From positions 1 to 50,395 of the forward strand of contig CACWOS010000030.1 of the NCBI GenBank assembly GCA_902762565.1: a DNA stretch of 50,395 bases. The letters run 5' to 3'. The notes beneath the pieces were generated by a model. The model saw only the letters and a program-made list of their open reading frames with translations, did no database searches and was not told the DNA's origin. This document shows positions 7,433 through 15,629 of this stretch, piece after piece (within the stretch, counting starts at the first letter, position 1; each line of letters starts with the position of its first letter). The position numbers were made by a program, and so were the translations under genes. Source of the DNA: an uncultured Prevotellaceae bacterium (GTDB lineage Bacteria; Bacteroidota; Bacteroidia; Bacteroidales; Bacteroidaceae).

Positions 7433-10304
7433 AACAATAACTCTTAAAGACTCAGTATGGCTTCTGGCCCTACTGGGTCTTTTTCTTCTTTCAGCTTGTT
7501 CAACGCCAGATAGGCAGGCGCTGGACAGGCTGAATACTTTATCATATGCCTATCACTACCGCGACATTGACTCCGTTGAATATTATGCTTCAGCAGCAAA
7601 GGAGACTGCTGAAGGACTGAACAATCTTGCTTTTGTCAAGATGGTCAGGATGGATTATAAAGCTGCTGACGAGTATCTGAACCAGATACCTGAGATGACT
7701 GACAACCAGTTAGAACTCTTGGTATGTTATGTTCAGCAGATGCGCTTGTGCCAGCGTCGTTCTCGCAATAAGGACTTTCATGACTTCCGCGAGCGTGCCA
7801 TCACCTGCATGAAGCGTATTAATGAAGAGCGTAACAAGCTTGATGAACGCCAGCAACAGCGATTGAACTATGCCGAGACGGAGTTCGCGATAGTCAATTC
7901 CACCTATTATTATTATGTAGGTCTGGAATGCCAGTCAATTGAGGCCCTTGATCAGTTGAACCTTCATGAATTGCGTCGCGATACGGCACAATACTTGAAC
8001 TACTTGTATAATGTAGGAGCTGGCGGCATCTTGACTCAGGGTACACCTGCTCAGATTTATGACGAGGAACTAGACTATCTGCATCGTTGTCTTTCCATAG
8101 CCCAACGCTATCATTATCCGTATTTTGAGGCACAGGCCAAGGAGGCTTTGGCTGAACACGGCTATGATATCAAGTTTGCTGAGGAGGCGCTGGAATTATT
8201 CAAGACTTACGGCGATGTCTATCAGATTGCAGGTGCTTATCGTACGCTGGCAACCTGCTATCATGTGATGACCGATAATCGCCAGGCACTTGAGTTCCTG
8301 CAAGCAGCTTTGGCTGACAAACGCATCTACCAGGCACCTGACCTTGTGGCTAGTATCTACGAACAGATGTCTGTAGCTTATGCTGCCATCGACGACAAAA
8401 CCAACAGCGACCATTACCGTAATCTATATATTGACCTGCAGGAACAGACGCGACAGGATCGTGAGTTGGAAGCGCGTGCCGAGACGCTGGACAAGTCGGC
8501 CAACCAGCTTAACCTGATGATATTGGCTGTGTTGGCAGCAATCATCCTGTTACTTTTCCTCTTGTGGCTCTTTAATCATCTGAACCAACGCAAGCAGGAG
8601 GATCATGCCCTTGTTGACCTCTTGGAACAGAAAAACGAGGAAGTGGCTGTTGCCCGTCTTCGAGTCAACAATAATGAGCGTCGACACTTGGAGCAACGAG
8701 CCAAGGTGTCTCTAATCATGAGCATCACCCCATTGATTGACCGCATTCTCCATGAAGTGAAATATCTAGATAATCTAGAAAAACTAGATAATCTAGAACA
8801 TCTAGAAAATCAAGAATACACCGAACGTCTCGACTATATCCGCGAACTCACTGACAACATTAACCTGCAGAACGACCTACTGACGCGATGGATTCAGTTG
8901 CGACAGGGTGAGTTGAGTCTGCATATAGAAAGCTTTCAGCTTCAGGATTTATTTGATATCATAGCCCGAAGCAAGACCAGTTTTTCCATGAAGGGTGTCG
9001 ACTTGCAGGTAGAACCTGTTGACGCCATAGTAAAAGCTGACCGCGTGCTGACGCTCTTTATGATTAATACCTTGGCAGATAATGCCCGCAAGTTTACTGA
9101 ACAGGGAGGAAGCGTTTCCGTTTCTGCCAATGTTGCCAACGACTTTGTGGAGATCTCCGTCAAAGATACAGGTTGTGGCATGAACGAAGAAACGTTGGCT
9201 CATGTCTTCGAACATAAGATTTCAGACAAGGGCGCACGCCAACATGGTTTCGGACTGATGAACTGTAAGGGAATCATTGAGAAATACCGAAAGATGAGCC
9301 CTCTCTTCAATGTCTGCACGTTATCGGCAGAGAGCGAGGCAGGTCGTGGTTCGCGATTCTTCTTCCGATTGCCTAAGGGAATTATCAGGCTATTGGTTGT
9401 TGGTTATTCGCTATTGGCGTTTGGACAGCCACTTTTTGCTAACAGCCCACTGCAAACTGCTAACAGCCCCAAAGCTGCCGAACTCCTGACCATCAAACAC
9501 TATAATGATAGCGCTGTATCTGCACTCGAACGTCACGATTGGGATAAATATAGATATTATAATAAGGTATATACGCGTAAGTTCCGTGAGATGTCGGCAG
9601 ATAATACGCTGACAGACTATTGTCGTACCATGCAGCAATCTCAGATTAATAAGCGTATTGCCATGATTCTGTTGATTGTCTTGCTGTTGTTGATAGTTCC
9701 AGCCTATTATATGCTCTATTATCGTCATCGTCTGAATGAGCGATACAAACGGGAACGCATGCAACTCGAGAATATCGAGATGGCTGACGACGAATTACAT
9801 CGTTTGGAATTGGAAGCAGCCAAGTTGCATGTTGCCAACAACGTACTCGACAATTGTCTGTCAGCCCTTAAACACGAGACCATGTACTATCCCGACCGTA
9901 TTCGCCAGCTGGTGGATAATGGTGATGTCAATGCATTGGCTGAGGTCACGCAATATTATCGTCAGCTGTATGGCATCCTCAGCGAACAGGCTATGAGACA
10001 GGTTGAACAAGTCCGTCTGCACGTACATCCTATGGAGTTTTACGGTCAACAGGTGATAGGTGACGACAACTTGTTACGCTATCTCTTTGAAATCATCAAA
10101 CCTTCAGAGATGCAGACCGAAGTAAAAGACGAGCAGTATGTGACATATACGATGAAGGCTTCATTCAAGTCAGATATCGATCGCTTGTTGTGTCGCCAGA
10201 TTGTACGCGATCATGGTGAGGCAACCCATCGTCGTGGTTGTGGCATTACTGTAGAAGATAACAAAATAACTATTACATTACCCAGATACAATGGAAAAAT
10301 TTAA
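7410..10304 (+). CDS. Lipoprotein hybrid sensor kinase with duplicated membrane half
   Basis: 964 aa. Residues 1-30 are a lipoprotein signal ([14 protein letters not shown], lipid-modified C30). A helical TPR-like sensor region runs to about 360, a membrane segment lies at 368-388, then a coiled coil and a histidine-kinase ATPase core: N box TLADNARKF (about 553), G1 VKDTGCGM (about 585), G2 [10 protein letters not shown] (about 613), ending near 655. A signal-peptide-like stretch ([17 protein letters not shown]), a second membrane segment (about 750-771) and a helical domain with [12 protein letters not shown] follow. The architecture resembles Bacteroidales sensors annotated with DUF5112/DUF5113; I state this from memory. 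No classical H box is seen; the histidines in LHEVKYL or LKHET are candidate phosphoacceptors. Residues about 450-468 are a 9-nt word repeat. It overlaps eda by 23 nt and the response regulator by 14 nt. Confidence 0.85.
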   Translation: MLLRPAHKTITLKDSVWLLALLGLFLLSACSTPDRQALDRLNTLSYAYHYRDIDSVEYYASAAKETAEGLNNLAFVKMVRMDYKAADEYLNQIPEMTDNQLELLVCYVQQMRLCQRRSRNKDFHDFRERAITCMKRINEERNKLDERQQQRLNYAETEFAIVNSTYYYYVGLECQSIEALDQLNLHELRRDTAQYLNYLYNVGAGGILTQGTPAQIYDEELDYLHRCLSIAQRYHYPYFEAQAKEALAEHGYDIKFAEEALELFKTYGDVYQIAGAYRTLATCYHVMTDNRQALEFLQAALADKRIYQAPDLVASIYEQMSVAYAAIDDKTNSDHYRNLYIDLQEQTRQDRELEARAETLDKSANQLNLMILAVLAAIILLLFLLWLFNHLNQRKQEDHALVDLLEQKNEEVAVARLRVNNNERRHLEQRAKVSLIMSITPLIDRILHEVKYLDNLEKLDNLEHLENQEYTERLDYIRELTDNINLQNDLLTRWIQLRQGELSLHIESFQLQDLFDIIARSKTSFSMKGVDLQVEPVDAIVKADRVLTLFMINTLADNARKFTEQGGSVSVSANVANDFVEISVKDTGCGMNEETLAHVFEHKISDKGARQHGFGLMNCKGIIEKYRKMSPLFNVCTLSAESEAGRGSRFFFRLPKGIIRLLVVGYSLLAFGQPLFANSPLQTANSPKAAELLTIKHYNDSAVSALERHDWDKYRYYNKVYTRKFREMSADNTLTDYCRTMQQSQINKRIAMILLIVLLLLIVPAYYMLYYRHRLNERYKRERMQLENIEMADDELHRLELEAAKLHVANNVLDNCLSALKHETMYYPDRIRQLVDNGDVNALAEVTQYYRQLYGILSEQAMRQVEQVRLHVHPMEFYGQQVIGDDNLLRYLFEIIKPSEMQTEVKDEQYVTYTMKASFKSDIDRLLCRQIVRDHGEATHRRGCGITVEDNKITITLPRYNGKI
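7446..7484 (+). terminator. Intrinsic terminator of kdgK-eda, inside the next CDS
   Basis: Bases 7446-7457 (AAAGACTCAGTA) pair with 7471-7482 over 12 bp with one G-U pair, and the 3' side runs into TTTTT then CTTCTTT. It lies 14 nt after the eda stop but within codons 13-25 of the sensor kinase gene, where it encodes part of the lipoprotein signal peptide. Confidence 0.75.
8761..8818 (+). repeat. In-frame 9-nt word repeat in the sensor kinase
   Basis: About six degenerate copies of ctagataat/ctagaaaaa encode [15 protein letters not shown] in the linker between the first histidine-containing helix (LHEVKYL) and the ATPase domain. Confidence 0.7.
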
Positions 10305-11007
10305 GATGATTATTGTCGAGGACGTACCCCTCGAACTCAAAGGTACTGAAGGCATTGTACGTCATGAGATTCCCGAAGCTGAGGTTATCGGGACAGCAGA
10401 TAATGAGGCTAGTTTTTGGCGGCTCATCAAGCAGCAACAGCCCGACTTGGTATTGCTCGACCTCGGACTTGGAGGCTCTACTACTGTAGGAGTCGAGATT
10501 TGTCGTCATACCAAGGAAACCTATCCACAAGTCAAGGTGCTCATCTTTACAGGTGAGATACTGAACGAGAAGCTATGGGTCGACGTGCTCGATGCTGGTG
10601 CCGATGGCATTATCTTGAAGAGTGGCGAACTGCTGACGCGTCGTGATGTAATGGCTGTGATGGAGGGCAAGCAACTCGTCTTCAACGAACCTATTCTCGA
10701 AAAGATTGTCGAGCGTTTCAAGCATGCCGTCTCTTCTCAGCTGGCTCGTCAGGAGGCTCTTATCAATTACGAGATTGACGAGTACGACGAACGTTTCCTG
10801 CGCCATTTGGCATTGGGATACACCAAGGAGCAGATTACGACGTTGCGAGGAATGCCCTTTGGCGTAAAGAGTCTTGAGAAGCGTCAGAACGAGCTGGTGC
10901 GCAAACTCTTCCCTGGTGGCGAGAGTGTGAATGCCACTCGTCTTGTCGTTCGTGCCCTGGAACTTCGCATTCTTGATGTTGACAATCTTGAACCCGATGC
11001 GGATTGA
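10291..11007 (+). CDS. Response regulator with DNA-binding-like C-terminus
   Basis: 238 aa. The N-terminal receiver domain has the acidic pocket E10-D11, the phosphoacceptor D57 in LVLLDLGLGG, the T/S switch in IFTGE and conserved K110 in ILKSGE. The C-terminal third (FLRHLALGYTKEQITTLRGM, SVNATRLVVRALE) is arranged like a LuxR/NarL helix-turn-helix, though divergent, so it probably controls transcription. The start overlaps the sensor-kinase gene by 14 nt and the stop is TGATG with the next ATG, so kinase, regulator and membrane protein are one operon and the regulator is the likely phosphorylation partner. Its target genes cannot be read here. Confidence 0.88.
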   Translation: MEKFKMIIVEDVPLELKGTEGIVRHEIPEAEVIGTADNEASFWRLIKQQQPDLVLLDLGLGGSTTVGVEICRHTKETYPQVKVLIFTGEILNEKLWVDVLDAGADGIILKSGELLTRRDVMAVMEGKQLVFNEPILEKIVERFKHAVSSQLARQEALINYEIDEYDERFLRHLALGYTKEQITTLRGMPFGVKSLEKRQNELVRKLFPGGESVNATRLVVRALELRILDVDNLEPDAD

Positions 11008-11630
11008 TGTTTGAACACCGAATGATTTTGATGAAAAGGTTACTCCCTCATATTGCGTTGATATTGGTGCTGACCCAGTTGCTGCTGATTTTGGTATCGT
11101 GGTTGCTGTCTGCAGCCATCCCGACCAGTGGCGTCCGTTCGCTGTTGTCCAGTGAGGGACTGCGTTGGTTCCTTGGACATTTCTCTGACGTTCTGGGAAC
11201 ACCGTTCTTGTTGTGTCTGCTCTTGATACTGATGGCATACGGCTGTCTGAAGGGTTGTGGCATTCTTCGCTTTAAGTCGTCCTATCGTCAGAGTCGTGCC
11301 TTGATCATCACATCATTGCTATTGTTAGTCTATGTCGGTGTCATCGTCCTTCTGGTAATGATGCCACATGCCATTCTGTTGTCAGCCACCGGTTCACTGT
11401 GGCCCTCACCGTTCTCTGCAGCTATCGTACCCATGCTGGCTTTTGGTGTTACACTCCTTAGTGCAGTTTATGGTTTTGTGTCAGGTACATTTCGCAACAG
11501 GACTGACATCTACCTGTCGTTGATTAATGGCATTCGCAATGGCGCACCCATCTTGCTGTTCTACGTTTTGTTGGGTCAAATATATTATTCATTACAATTT
11601 ATCCTACCTCTATCTCCTTCTAACTTCTAG
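11007..11630 (+). CDS. Small multi-pass membrane protein
   Basis: 207 aa from the ATG that shares a base with the preceding stop (TGATG); a TTG three bases earlier and later in-frame ATGs are alternatives. About five hydrophobic segments indicate an inner-membrane protein. The periplasmic-side segment SGVRSLLSSEGLRWFLGHF resembles the N-terminal region of AbgT-type (p-aminobenzoyl-glutamate) transporters, but the protein is less than half the length of a full transporter, so transport activity is doubtful. Coupled to the two-component genes upstream and 6 nt before truA. It could be an accessory of the sensor system; this is inference from position only. Confidence 0.65.
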   Translation: MFEHRMILMKRLLPHIALILVLTQLLLILVSWLLSAAIPTSGVRSLLSSEGLRWFLGHFSDVLGTPFLLCLLLILMAYGCLKGCGILRFKSSYRQSRALIITSLLLLVYVGVIVLLVMMPHAILLSATGSLWPSPFSAAIVPMLAFGVTLLSAVYGFVSGTFRNRTDIYLSLINGIRNGAPILLFYVLLGQIYYSLQFILPLSPSNF

Positions 11631-11636
11631 AAAAAA

Positions 11637-12365
11637 ATGCGTTATTTCATTTGGTTTAGTTATGATGGCGAACGATATCACGGTTGGCAGGTACAGCCCA
11701 ACGGCATTACGGTTCAGAGTGAACTCGAGCGTTGTCTGTCGCTCCTGTTGCGTGAAACCATCAGCGTAACGGGTGCCGGACGTACAGATGCTGGTGTCCA
11801 TGCCCGTTTGATGGCAGCCCACTTTGATACTGATGCCGCTTTCGAACCAGACACGCTGACCATGAAGCTCAACGGCCTCTTGCCTTACGACATCAGTGTG
11901 AGCCGTGTTGAGTCTGTTGCTCCTGACATGCATGCCCGCTTCTCTGCTCGCGAGCGTACTTATCACTATTATATACACACCCATAAGAATCCTTTCGCCC
12001 GTCGCTATTCTCAGGAGATGCACTATCGTCTCGACTTCAATCTGATGAACGAGGCAGGGCGGATTCTCTGTGAGTATGAGGATTTTGGCGCTTTCTGCAA
12101 GGCTGGTTCTGATGTTAAGACGACGCTATGCCGTGTTACGCATGCCCAGTGGCATCAGATGTCCGATACTGAGTGGTATTTTGAGATTACCGCCAACCGT
12201 TTCCTTCGCAATATGGTACGTGCCGTTGTGGGTACGCTTGTTGAGGTCGGACGTGGACGCATGTCGCTGGACGATTTCCGCAAGGTCATCGAGGGCAAGC
12301 AGCGCACGCAAGCTGGTGAGTCTATGCCAGCGAAAGCCCTGTTCCTTGAAAATGTTGTTTATTAA
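11637..12365 (+). CDS. truA: tRNA pseudouridine(38-40) synthase
   Basis: 242 aa. It isomerises uridines 38-40 in the anticodon arm of tRNAs. The catalytic aspartate D51 sits in GAGRTDAGVHA; further family marks are FSYDGERYHGWQVQP at the N-terminus, RTYHYYIH near 105 and FLRNMVRAVVGTLVEVG in the C-terminal domain. Length is normal. The gene follows the small membrane protein after 6 nt and may be cotranscribed with it and with the EamA transporter 35 nt downstream. Confidence 0.96.
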   Translation: MRYFIWFSYDGERYHGWQVQPNGITVQSELERCLSLLLRETISVTGAGRTDAGVHARLMAAHFDTDAAFEPDTLTMKLNGLLPYDISVSRVESVAPDMHARFSARERTYHYYIHTHKNPFARRYSQEMHYRLDFNLMNEAGRILCEYEDFGAFCKAGSDVKTTLCRVTHAQWHQMSDTEWYFEITANRFLRNMVRAVVGTLVEVGRGRMSLDDFRKVIEGKQRTQAGESMPAKALFLENVVY

Positions 12366-12398
12366 CTCTTCATACTACACTCTTCATTCTTCACTATA
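12366..12398. repeat. Short drifting word repeat (ACTCTTCAT type)
   Basis: The truA to EamA gap consists of degenerate copies of actcttcat/attcttcac, period 8-9 nt, with no other signal visible. Confidence 0.55.
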
Positions 12399-12400
12399 AA

Positions 12401-13321
12401 ATGATGTGGTTATTATTAGCTTTTATGTCAGCAGCCCTGTTAGGCTGTTATGACTCTCTGAAGAAAGAGGCGCTGAAGGGCAATGCCGTTATACCGGTTT
12501 TGTTTCTCAACACCCTGTTCTCATCGTTGATTTTCCTGCCGTTCATCGTGCTCAGCGCTAGTAGCGATGTTCTCGATGGCACCATTTTCCATGTGGCCTC
12601 TGGCGGATGGGACATGCACAAGTATATCCTGCTCAAGGCCCTTATCGTACTGTCCAGCTGGATATTAGGCTATTTCGGTATGAAACACCTGCCTTTGACC
12701 ATTGTTGGCCCCATCAATGCCACTCGTCCTGTGATGGTGCTTGTTGGTGCCTTGTTGGTGTTTGGCGAACGCCTCAATGGCTGGCAGTGGATTGGTGTAC
12801 TGTTGGCAGTGTTGTCGTTCTTGCTCTTGAGTCGTAGTGGCAAGAAAGAAGGTATCGATTTCAAGCACGACCGTTGGATATGGATGATTGTTGGAGCTGC
12901 AGCCTTAGGTGCTGTCAGCGGACTCTACGACAAGTATCTCATGGCACCACCAGAGAGTGGGGGCGTAGGTCTCGATCGTATGATGGTTCAGTCGTGGTAC
13001 AATATCTATCAGTGTTTCATGATGTTAGCCATGCTCTACCTGTTGTGGTGGCCTCGCCATCACGAGACGACACCCTTCCATTGGGGCTGGTCTATCATTG
13101 GTGTCAGCATTTTCCTGTCCACGGCCGACTTCATGTATTTCTATTCGCTCTCGTTGCCCGATGCTATGATTTCCATCGTGTCCATGATACGTCGCGGCAG
13201 CGTGGTAGTCAGCTTCCTGTTCGGAGCTGCCTTCTTCCACGAAAAGAACCTCAAGGCAAAAGCGTTCGATTTGGCACTGGTGCTTTTAGGAATGATTTTC
13301 CTCTATATCGGTTCCAGTTGA
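12401..13321 (+). CDS. EamA/DMT-superfamily transporter
   Basis: 306 aa with about ten transmembrane segments in two repeats. The first repeat ends with GPINATRPVMVLVGALLVFGE, the second with IRRGSVVVSFLFGAAFFHE; both carry the conserved small-residue/Pro-Glu pattern of drug/metabolite transporter family EamA domains. It would move a small metabolite across the inner membrane; substrate unknown. Start at 12401 (Met-Met); 12404 is equally possible. It lies on the truA transcript direction and converges with the FHA gene after 4 nt, with no terminator visible between them. Confidence 0.85.
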   Translation: MMWLLLAFMSAALLGCYDSLKKEALKGNAVIPVLFLNTLFSSLIFLPFIVLSASSDVLDGTIFHVASGGWDMHKYILLKALIVLSSWILGYFGMKHLPLTIVGPINATRPVMVLVGALLVFGERLNGWQWIGVLLAVLSFLLLSRSGKKEGIDFKHDRWIWMIVGAAALGAVSGLYDKYLMAPPESGGVGLDRMMVQSWYNIYQCFMMLAMLYLLWWPRHHETTPFHWGWSIIGVSIFLSTADFMYFYSLSLPDAMISIVSMIRRGSVVVSFLFGAAFFHEKNLKAKAFDLALVLLGMIFLYIGSS

Positions 13322-13325
13322 ACCG

Positions 13326-13856
13326 TCATTCCTCTGTTTCGGCAGTGCGTAATATAATGCTGGTGGCACCTAATGTAAAGAGGGTGCCATTTTCTATGAT
13401 ACGGCGTTCGCGGGGTTGCAGTTCCACGTCGCCCACAAATGTGCCCGTATTGCTGTTGTTGTCCATCAGCGTATAGCGCAACTGGCCACGCTTGTCGCGA
13501 CTCACATTGATGGTACAGTGATTCAAGTCTACACTGGGGTCTACCGTTTCGAAAGCCGTATTGATGGGATTGCCCTTCTGGTAGCGACCTATCACGTTGT
13601 TACCCATACGCAAAGGCAACACCTGTTTGTAGTGAAACACGTTTTCAATCACGACAATACTGCCGCAACCCTCCGCATTTTCCTGCTCGTCAGGATTCTC
13701 GTCCTTCTGTGTGTTGCGCAGTTTCGACACACCAATGCGTATGCCGAACTCACGTCCGCATTGGTCACACTTGAAGACGAGCGACTGGCCCGCTTCGTAC
13801 TTTGTTTCGTCAAACGTGATGTAGTTGTCGCACTTAGGACATCTGACGCGTTTCAT
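13326..13856 (-). CDS. Zinc-ribbon/FHA-domain protein
   Basis: 176 aa. An N-terminal zinc ribbon (CPKC at residues 6-9 and CDQC at 30-33) is followed by a linker and a C-terminal forkhead-associated domain (NVIGRYQKGNPINTAF, CTINVSR, YTLMDNNSNTGTFVGDVEL, NGTLFTLG), which binds phosphothreonine peptides. The canonical FHA GR...SR..H pattern is partly kept: GR, a DLNHCTI segment and NSNTGTFV. The start overlaps the stop of the SPOR protein by 4 nt (ATGA), so the two are translated together. A Ser/Thr kinase partner is not in the window. It probably acts as a cytosolic adaptor; the exact role is unknown. Confidence 0.85.
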   Translation of the reverse strand: MKRVRCPKCDNYITFDETKYEAGQSLVFKCDQCGREFGIRIGVSKLRNTQKDENPDEQENAEGCGSIVVIENVFHYKQVLPLRMGNNVIGRYQKGNPINTAFETVDPSVDLNHCTINVSRDKRGQLRYTLMDNNSNTGTFVGDVELQPRERRIIENGTLFTLGATSIILRTAETEE

Positions 13857-14932
13857 ACTTCTTTCAACTTATATACCCACGCATCAGCAAACTCTATATT
13901 CTTAGCCATCTTGTTCAGATGGTTATAGGCTTGCGACTGATTGTCGTATTTACCGCAGATGACGCGAATGGTGCCTTTTTCAACATTGATGCGTGCATCA
14001 CTGATACCACGCTTCTGCAGTTGGCTGACGTATTCCTCTGCATTGCTGCGCTTCACCTGACTGGCTAATACAATGCAATATGTATCTTTATTTTCCTCCT
14101 GAATTTCCTTAACCTCCTTGACCTCTTTGACCTCTTTGACTTCCTTAGCTTCCTTCACCACAGGCTCTGCAGGTGTCATGTTGCTGTCCTTAGGCATCAG
14201 TTTATAGATGATGTTACCCTGCAACTGACTCATAGCGGTATTACCCAAGTTGCTGTTGGTAATAGGTGTTGCCAACAGGAAGAAGCAAGCCACAGCGGCA
14301 GCAATAGCTACGGCATTCCTTATCCACGACATCTTGATAGCGATGGCATTATGTTGATTGTCGGCATCGTCGTCGTCCATAGCAAAGTCGAGTAGGGCAG
14401 GTGTGGGCTCTTCGCTTTCCTTCTCTTCCCTGACTTCTTTAACACCTTTAACTTCTTTATTGAGTGCCACACTTCGACCTTCAGGCTGAGCGACCTCCTT
14501 AGAATCTGCATCTTTCAGTCGTTTAAAGTTAAAGTCCGACAAGCCATAGACCTCAGGTGACAGGATGCCAGCCTCACAGGGCTCAAACTCTACGTTACCC
14601 TCGATGTTGACACTTAGTGTGCCCACACCGTCCATTTCGTATTCACCTTCTGTGTGCAGAATGCTTTTCAGTTCCTCTACTTCGGCTTCTATCTGTCGCA
14701 GCGCGTCAGGATAGCTCATGTCGTATGCTTCAACATACGACTGGACAAGCAGCGAATCATTCAGAGTCAACTGAGGATTGAAACCTAACGTACGATAAGG
14801 CGGCAGCCAAAGTCTGTCGTCTTCATCATAGCGTGCATCCACATGGTGTGCAATGAAACCGCCAAAGCCCGGTACAATCACGCAGTCATGGCTCAGCAGT
14901 AATATCTCGATATGTCGTTGTATCTGAATCAC
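13853..14932 (-). CDS. HU-CCDC81/SPOR membrane protein
   Basis: 359 aa. Residues 1-130 match the two-part HU-CCDC81 module of Bacteroidota (IEILLLSHDCVIVPGFGGFIAHHV, LGFNPQLTLNDSLLVQSYV, GVGTLSVNIEGNVEFEP). A membrane segment lies near 210-230 (NAVAIAAAVACFFLLATPI) and a C-terminal SPOR domain (TYCIVLASQVKRSNAEEYV... RVICGKYDNQSQAYNHL) that in other bacteria binds denuded septal peptidoglycan. This suggests a link from a DNA-binding-like cytoplasmic module to the cell wall. Between membrane and SPOR lies an EVKEVKEV repeat (14101-14158) and a second, weaker one is encoded at 14421-14462. The start is GTG, about 5 nt past the -7 element. Confidence 0.88.
   Translation of the reverse strand: MIQIQRHIEILLLSHDCVIVPGFGGFIAHHVDARYDEDDRLWLPPYRTLGFNPQLTLNDSLLVQSYVEAYDMSYPDALRQIEAEVEELKSILHTEGEYEMDGVGTLSVNIEGNVEFEPCEAGILSPEVYGLSDFNFKRLKDADSKEVAQPEGRSVALNKEVKGVKEVREEKESEEPTPALLDFAMDDDDADNQHNAIAIKMSWIRNAVAIAAAVACFFLLATPITNSNLGNTAMSQLQGNIIYKLMPKDSNMTPAEPVVKEAKEVKEVKEVKEVKEIQEENKDTYCIVLASQVKRSNAEEYVSQLQKRGISDARINVEKGTIRVICGKYDNQSQAYNHLNKMAKNIEFADAWVYKLKEV
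14101..14158 (-). repeat. In-frame 9-nt word repeat in the SPOR protein
   Basis: Six to seven degenerate copies of gacctcttt (plus strand) encode KEVKEVKEVKEV on the minus strand, in the linker before the SPOR domain. Confidence 0.75.
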
Positions 14933-14936
14933 GATG

Positions 14937-14967
14937 CAAAATTACACTTTTTTTCTGAAATAACAAA
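14937..14967 (-). promoter_or_regulatory. Promoter of the SPOR-FHA operon
   Basis: On the minus strand TTTG (revcomp 14964-14967), 19 nt, TAATTTTG (revcomp 14937-14944). The GTG start codon at 14932 begins about where transcription should start, so the message is likely leaderless. Confidence 0.65.
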
Positions 14968-15078
14968 TTTAATGCGGATTTTTTTCTCTTCTTTCAATTT
15001 TTGTATGACATAATAGACTACAAGTATCGCAACAACTACCTGCACCCCAAAGTGATATTATTTTTTCATCATAATATA

Positions 15079-15113
15079 CCATAAATCCCTGTCATCACGA
15101 CGGGGATTTATGG
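15079..15113. other. Perfect 11-bp hairpin in a gene-free stretch
   Basis: CCATAAATCCC (15079-15089) is exactly complementary to 15103-15113 around a 13-nt loop. No T-run follows on either strand, so it is not a standard terminator. The gap 14968-15391 otherwise holds only AT-rich DNA in which I see no gene. Confidence 0.5.
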
Positions 15114-15391
15114 AAACCAATAACTAATGTACTACTTATGAATGAAAAAACTAACTAACCAAATATTGATATAAACCAAAACTAATCCAATGTCTGTCAT
15201 TATTGCTATCCTGAAACAATCTCTATAGTTCTTGTGATTTCTGGCGCAAAATTATGAAGATTCTTAGATTCCAGCAAATTCTTTCAACGAAACGCCCATT
15301 TATCTATACGAAACGGCATCCATTTGGAAATATATGGTGCTCCACCCCAAAAAAATTGGTGTTAGCTATACGTTTTAATGTTTTTATTTGC

Positions 15392-15430
15392 TACCTTTGC
15401 AAACTGAACCATTATATTTTACTATATTTG
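15392..15430 (+). promoter_or_regulatory. Two tandem -7 elements
   Basis: TACCTTTG at 15392-15399 and TATATTTG at 15423-15430 both match the -7 consensus; good -33 boxes are not seen. They precede the truncated lipoprotein ORF and the nitroreductase gene. Confidence 0.45.
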
Positions 15431-15481
15431 CAACGAAAATTTATATTAGTTTATAAACAAACCCAACAAAAGACTAAGATT

Positions 15482-15604
15482 ATGAGACAGAAGAAGATGA
15501 TTATCGCCGCTCTCGCAGCTATGTTGTTGGCTGCAGGCGACAAAGAAAAGAGTAATGCCATGACCATCTGTATACCGAGGCAACAATGGTGATTGAGTTG
15601 TAAA
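15482..15604 (+). pseudogene. Truncated/frameshifted lipoprotein-like ORF
   Basis: The ORF begins MRQKKMIIAALAAMLLAAGD, a lipoprotein-type signal in which the expected cysteine before Gly-Asp is missing, and stops after 36 codons. In another frame the reading continues as HDHLYTEATMVIEL before a stop at 15600-15602, so one or two bases have been lost around 15559. It looks like the N-terminal remnant of a secreted protein whose body has been deleted; the family cannot be told. The nitroreductase gene begins 26 nt later and may use the same promoters. Confidence 0.5.
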
Positions 15605-15629
15605 CGCTTGGAAAAAATAATATTAAACT

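Noticed and set aside
12874-13476. 200-codon plus-strand frame running through the EamA and FHA genes
   Set aside because: It overlaps two well-supported genes in other frames and its translation looks like a frame-shifted membrane protein.
14101-14158. KEVKEV repeat as a sequencing artefact
   Set aside because: Units differ by single substitutions, stay in frame, and similar repeats occur in other genes here, so a biological origin is more likely.
15079-15113. Hairpin as a terminator of the SPOR-FHA or nitroreductase units
   Set aside because: No T-run on either strand and no gene end nearby in the right direction.
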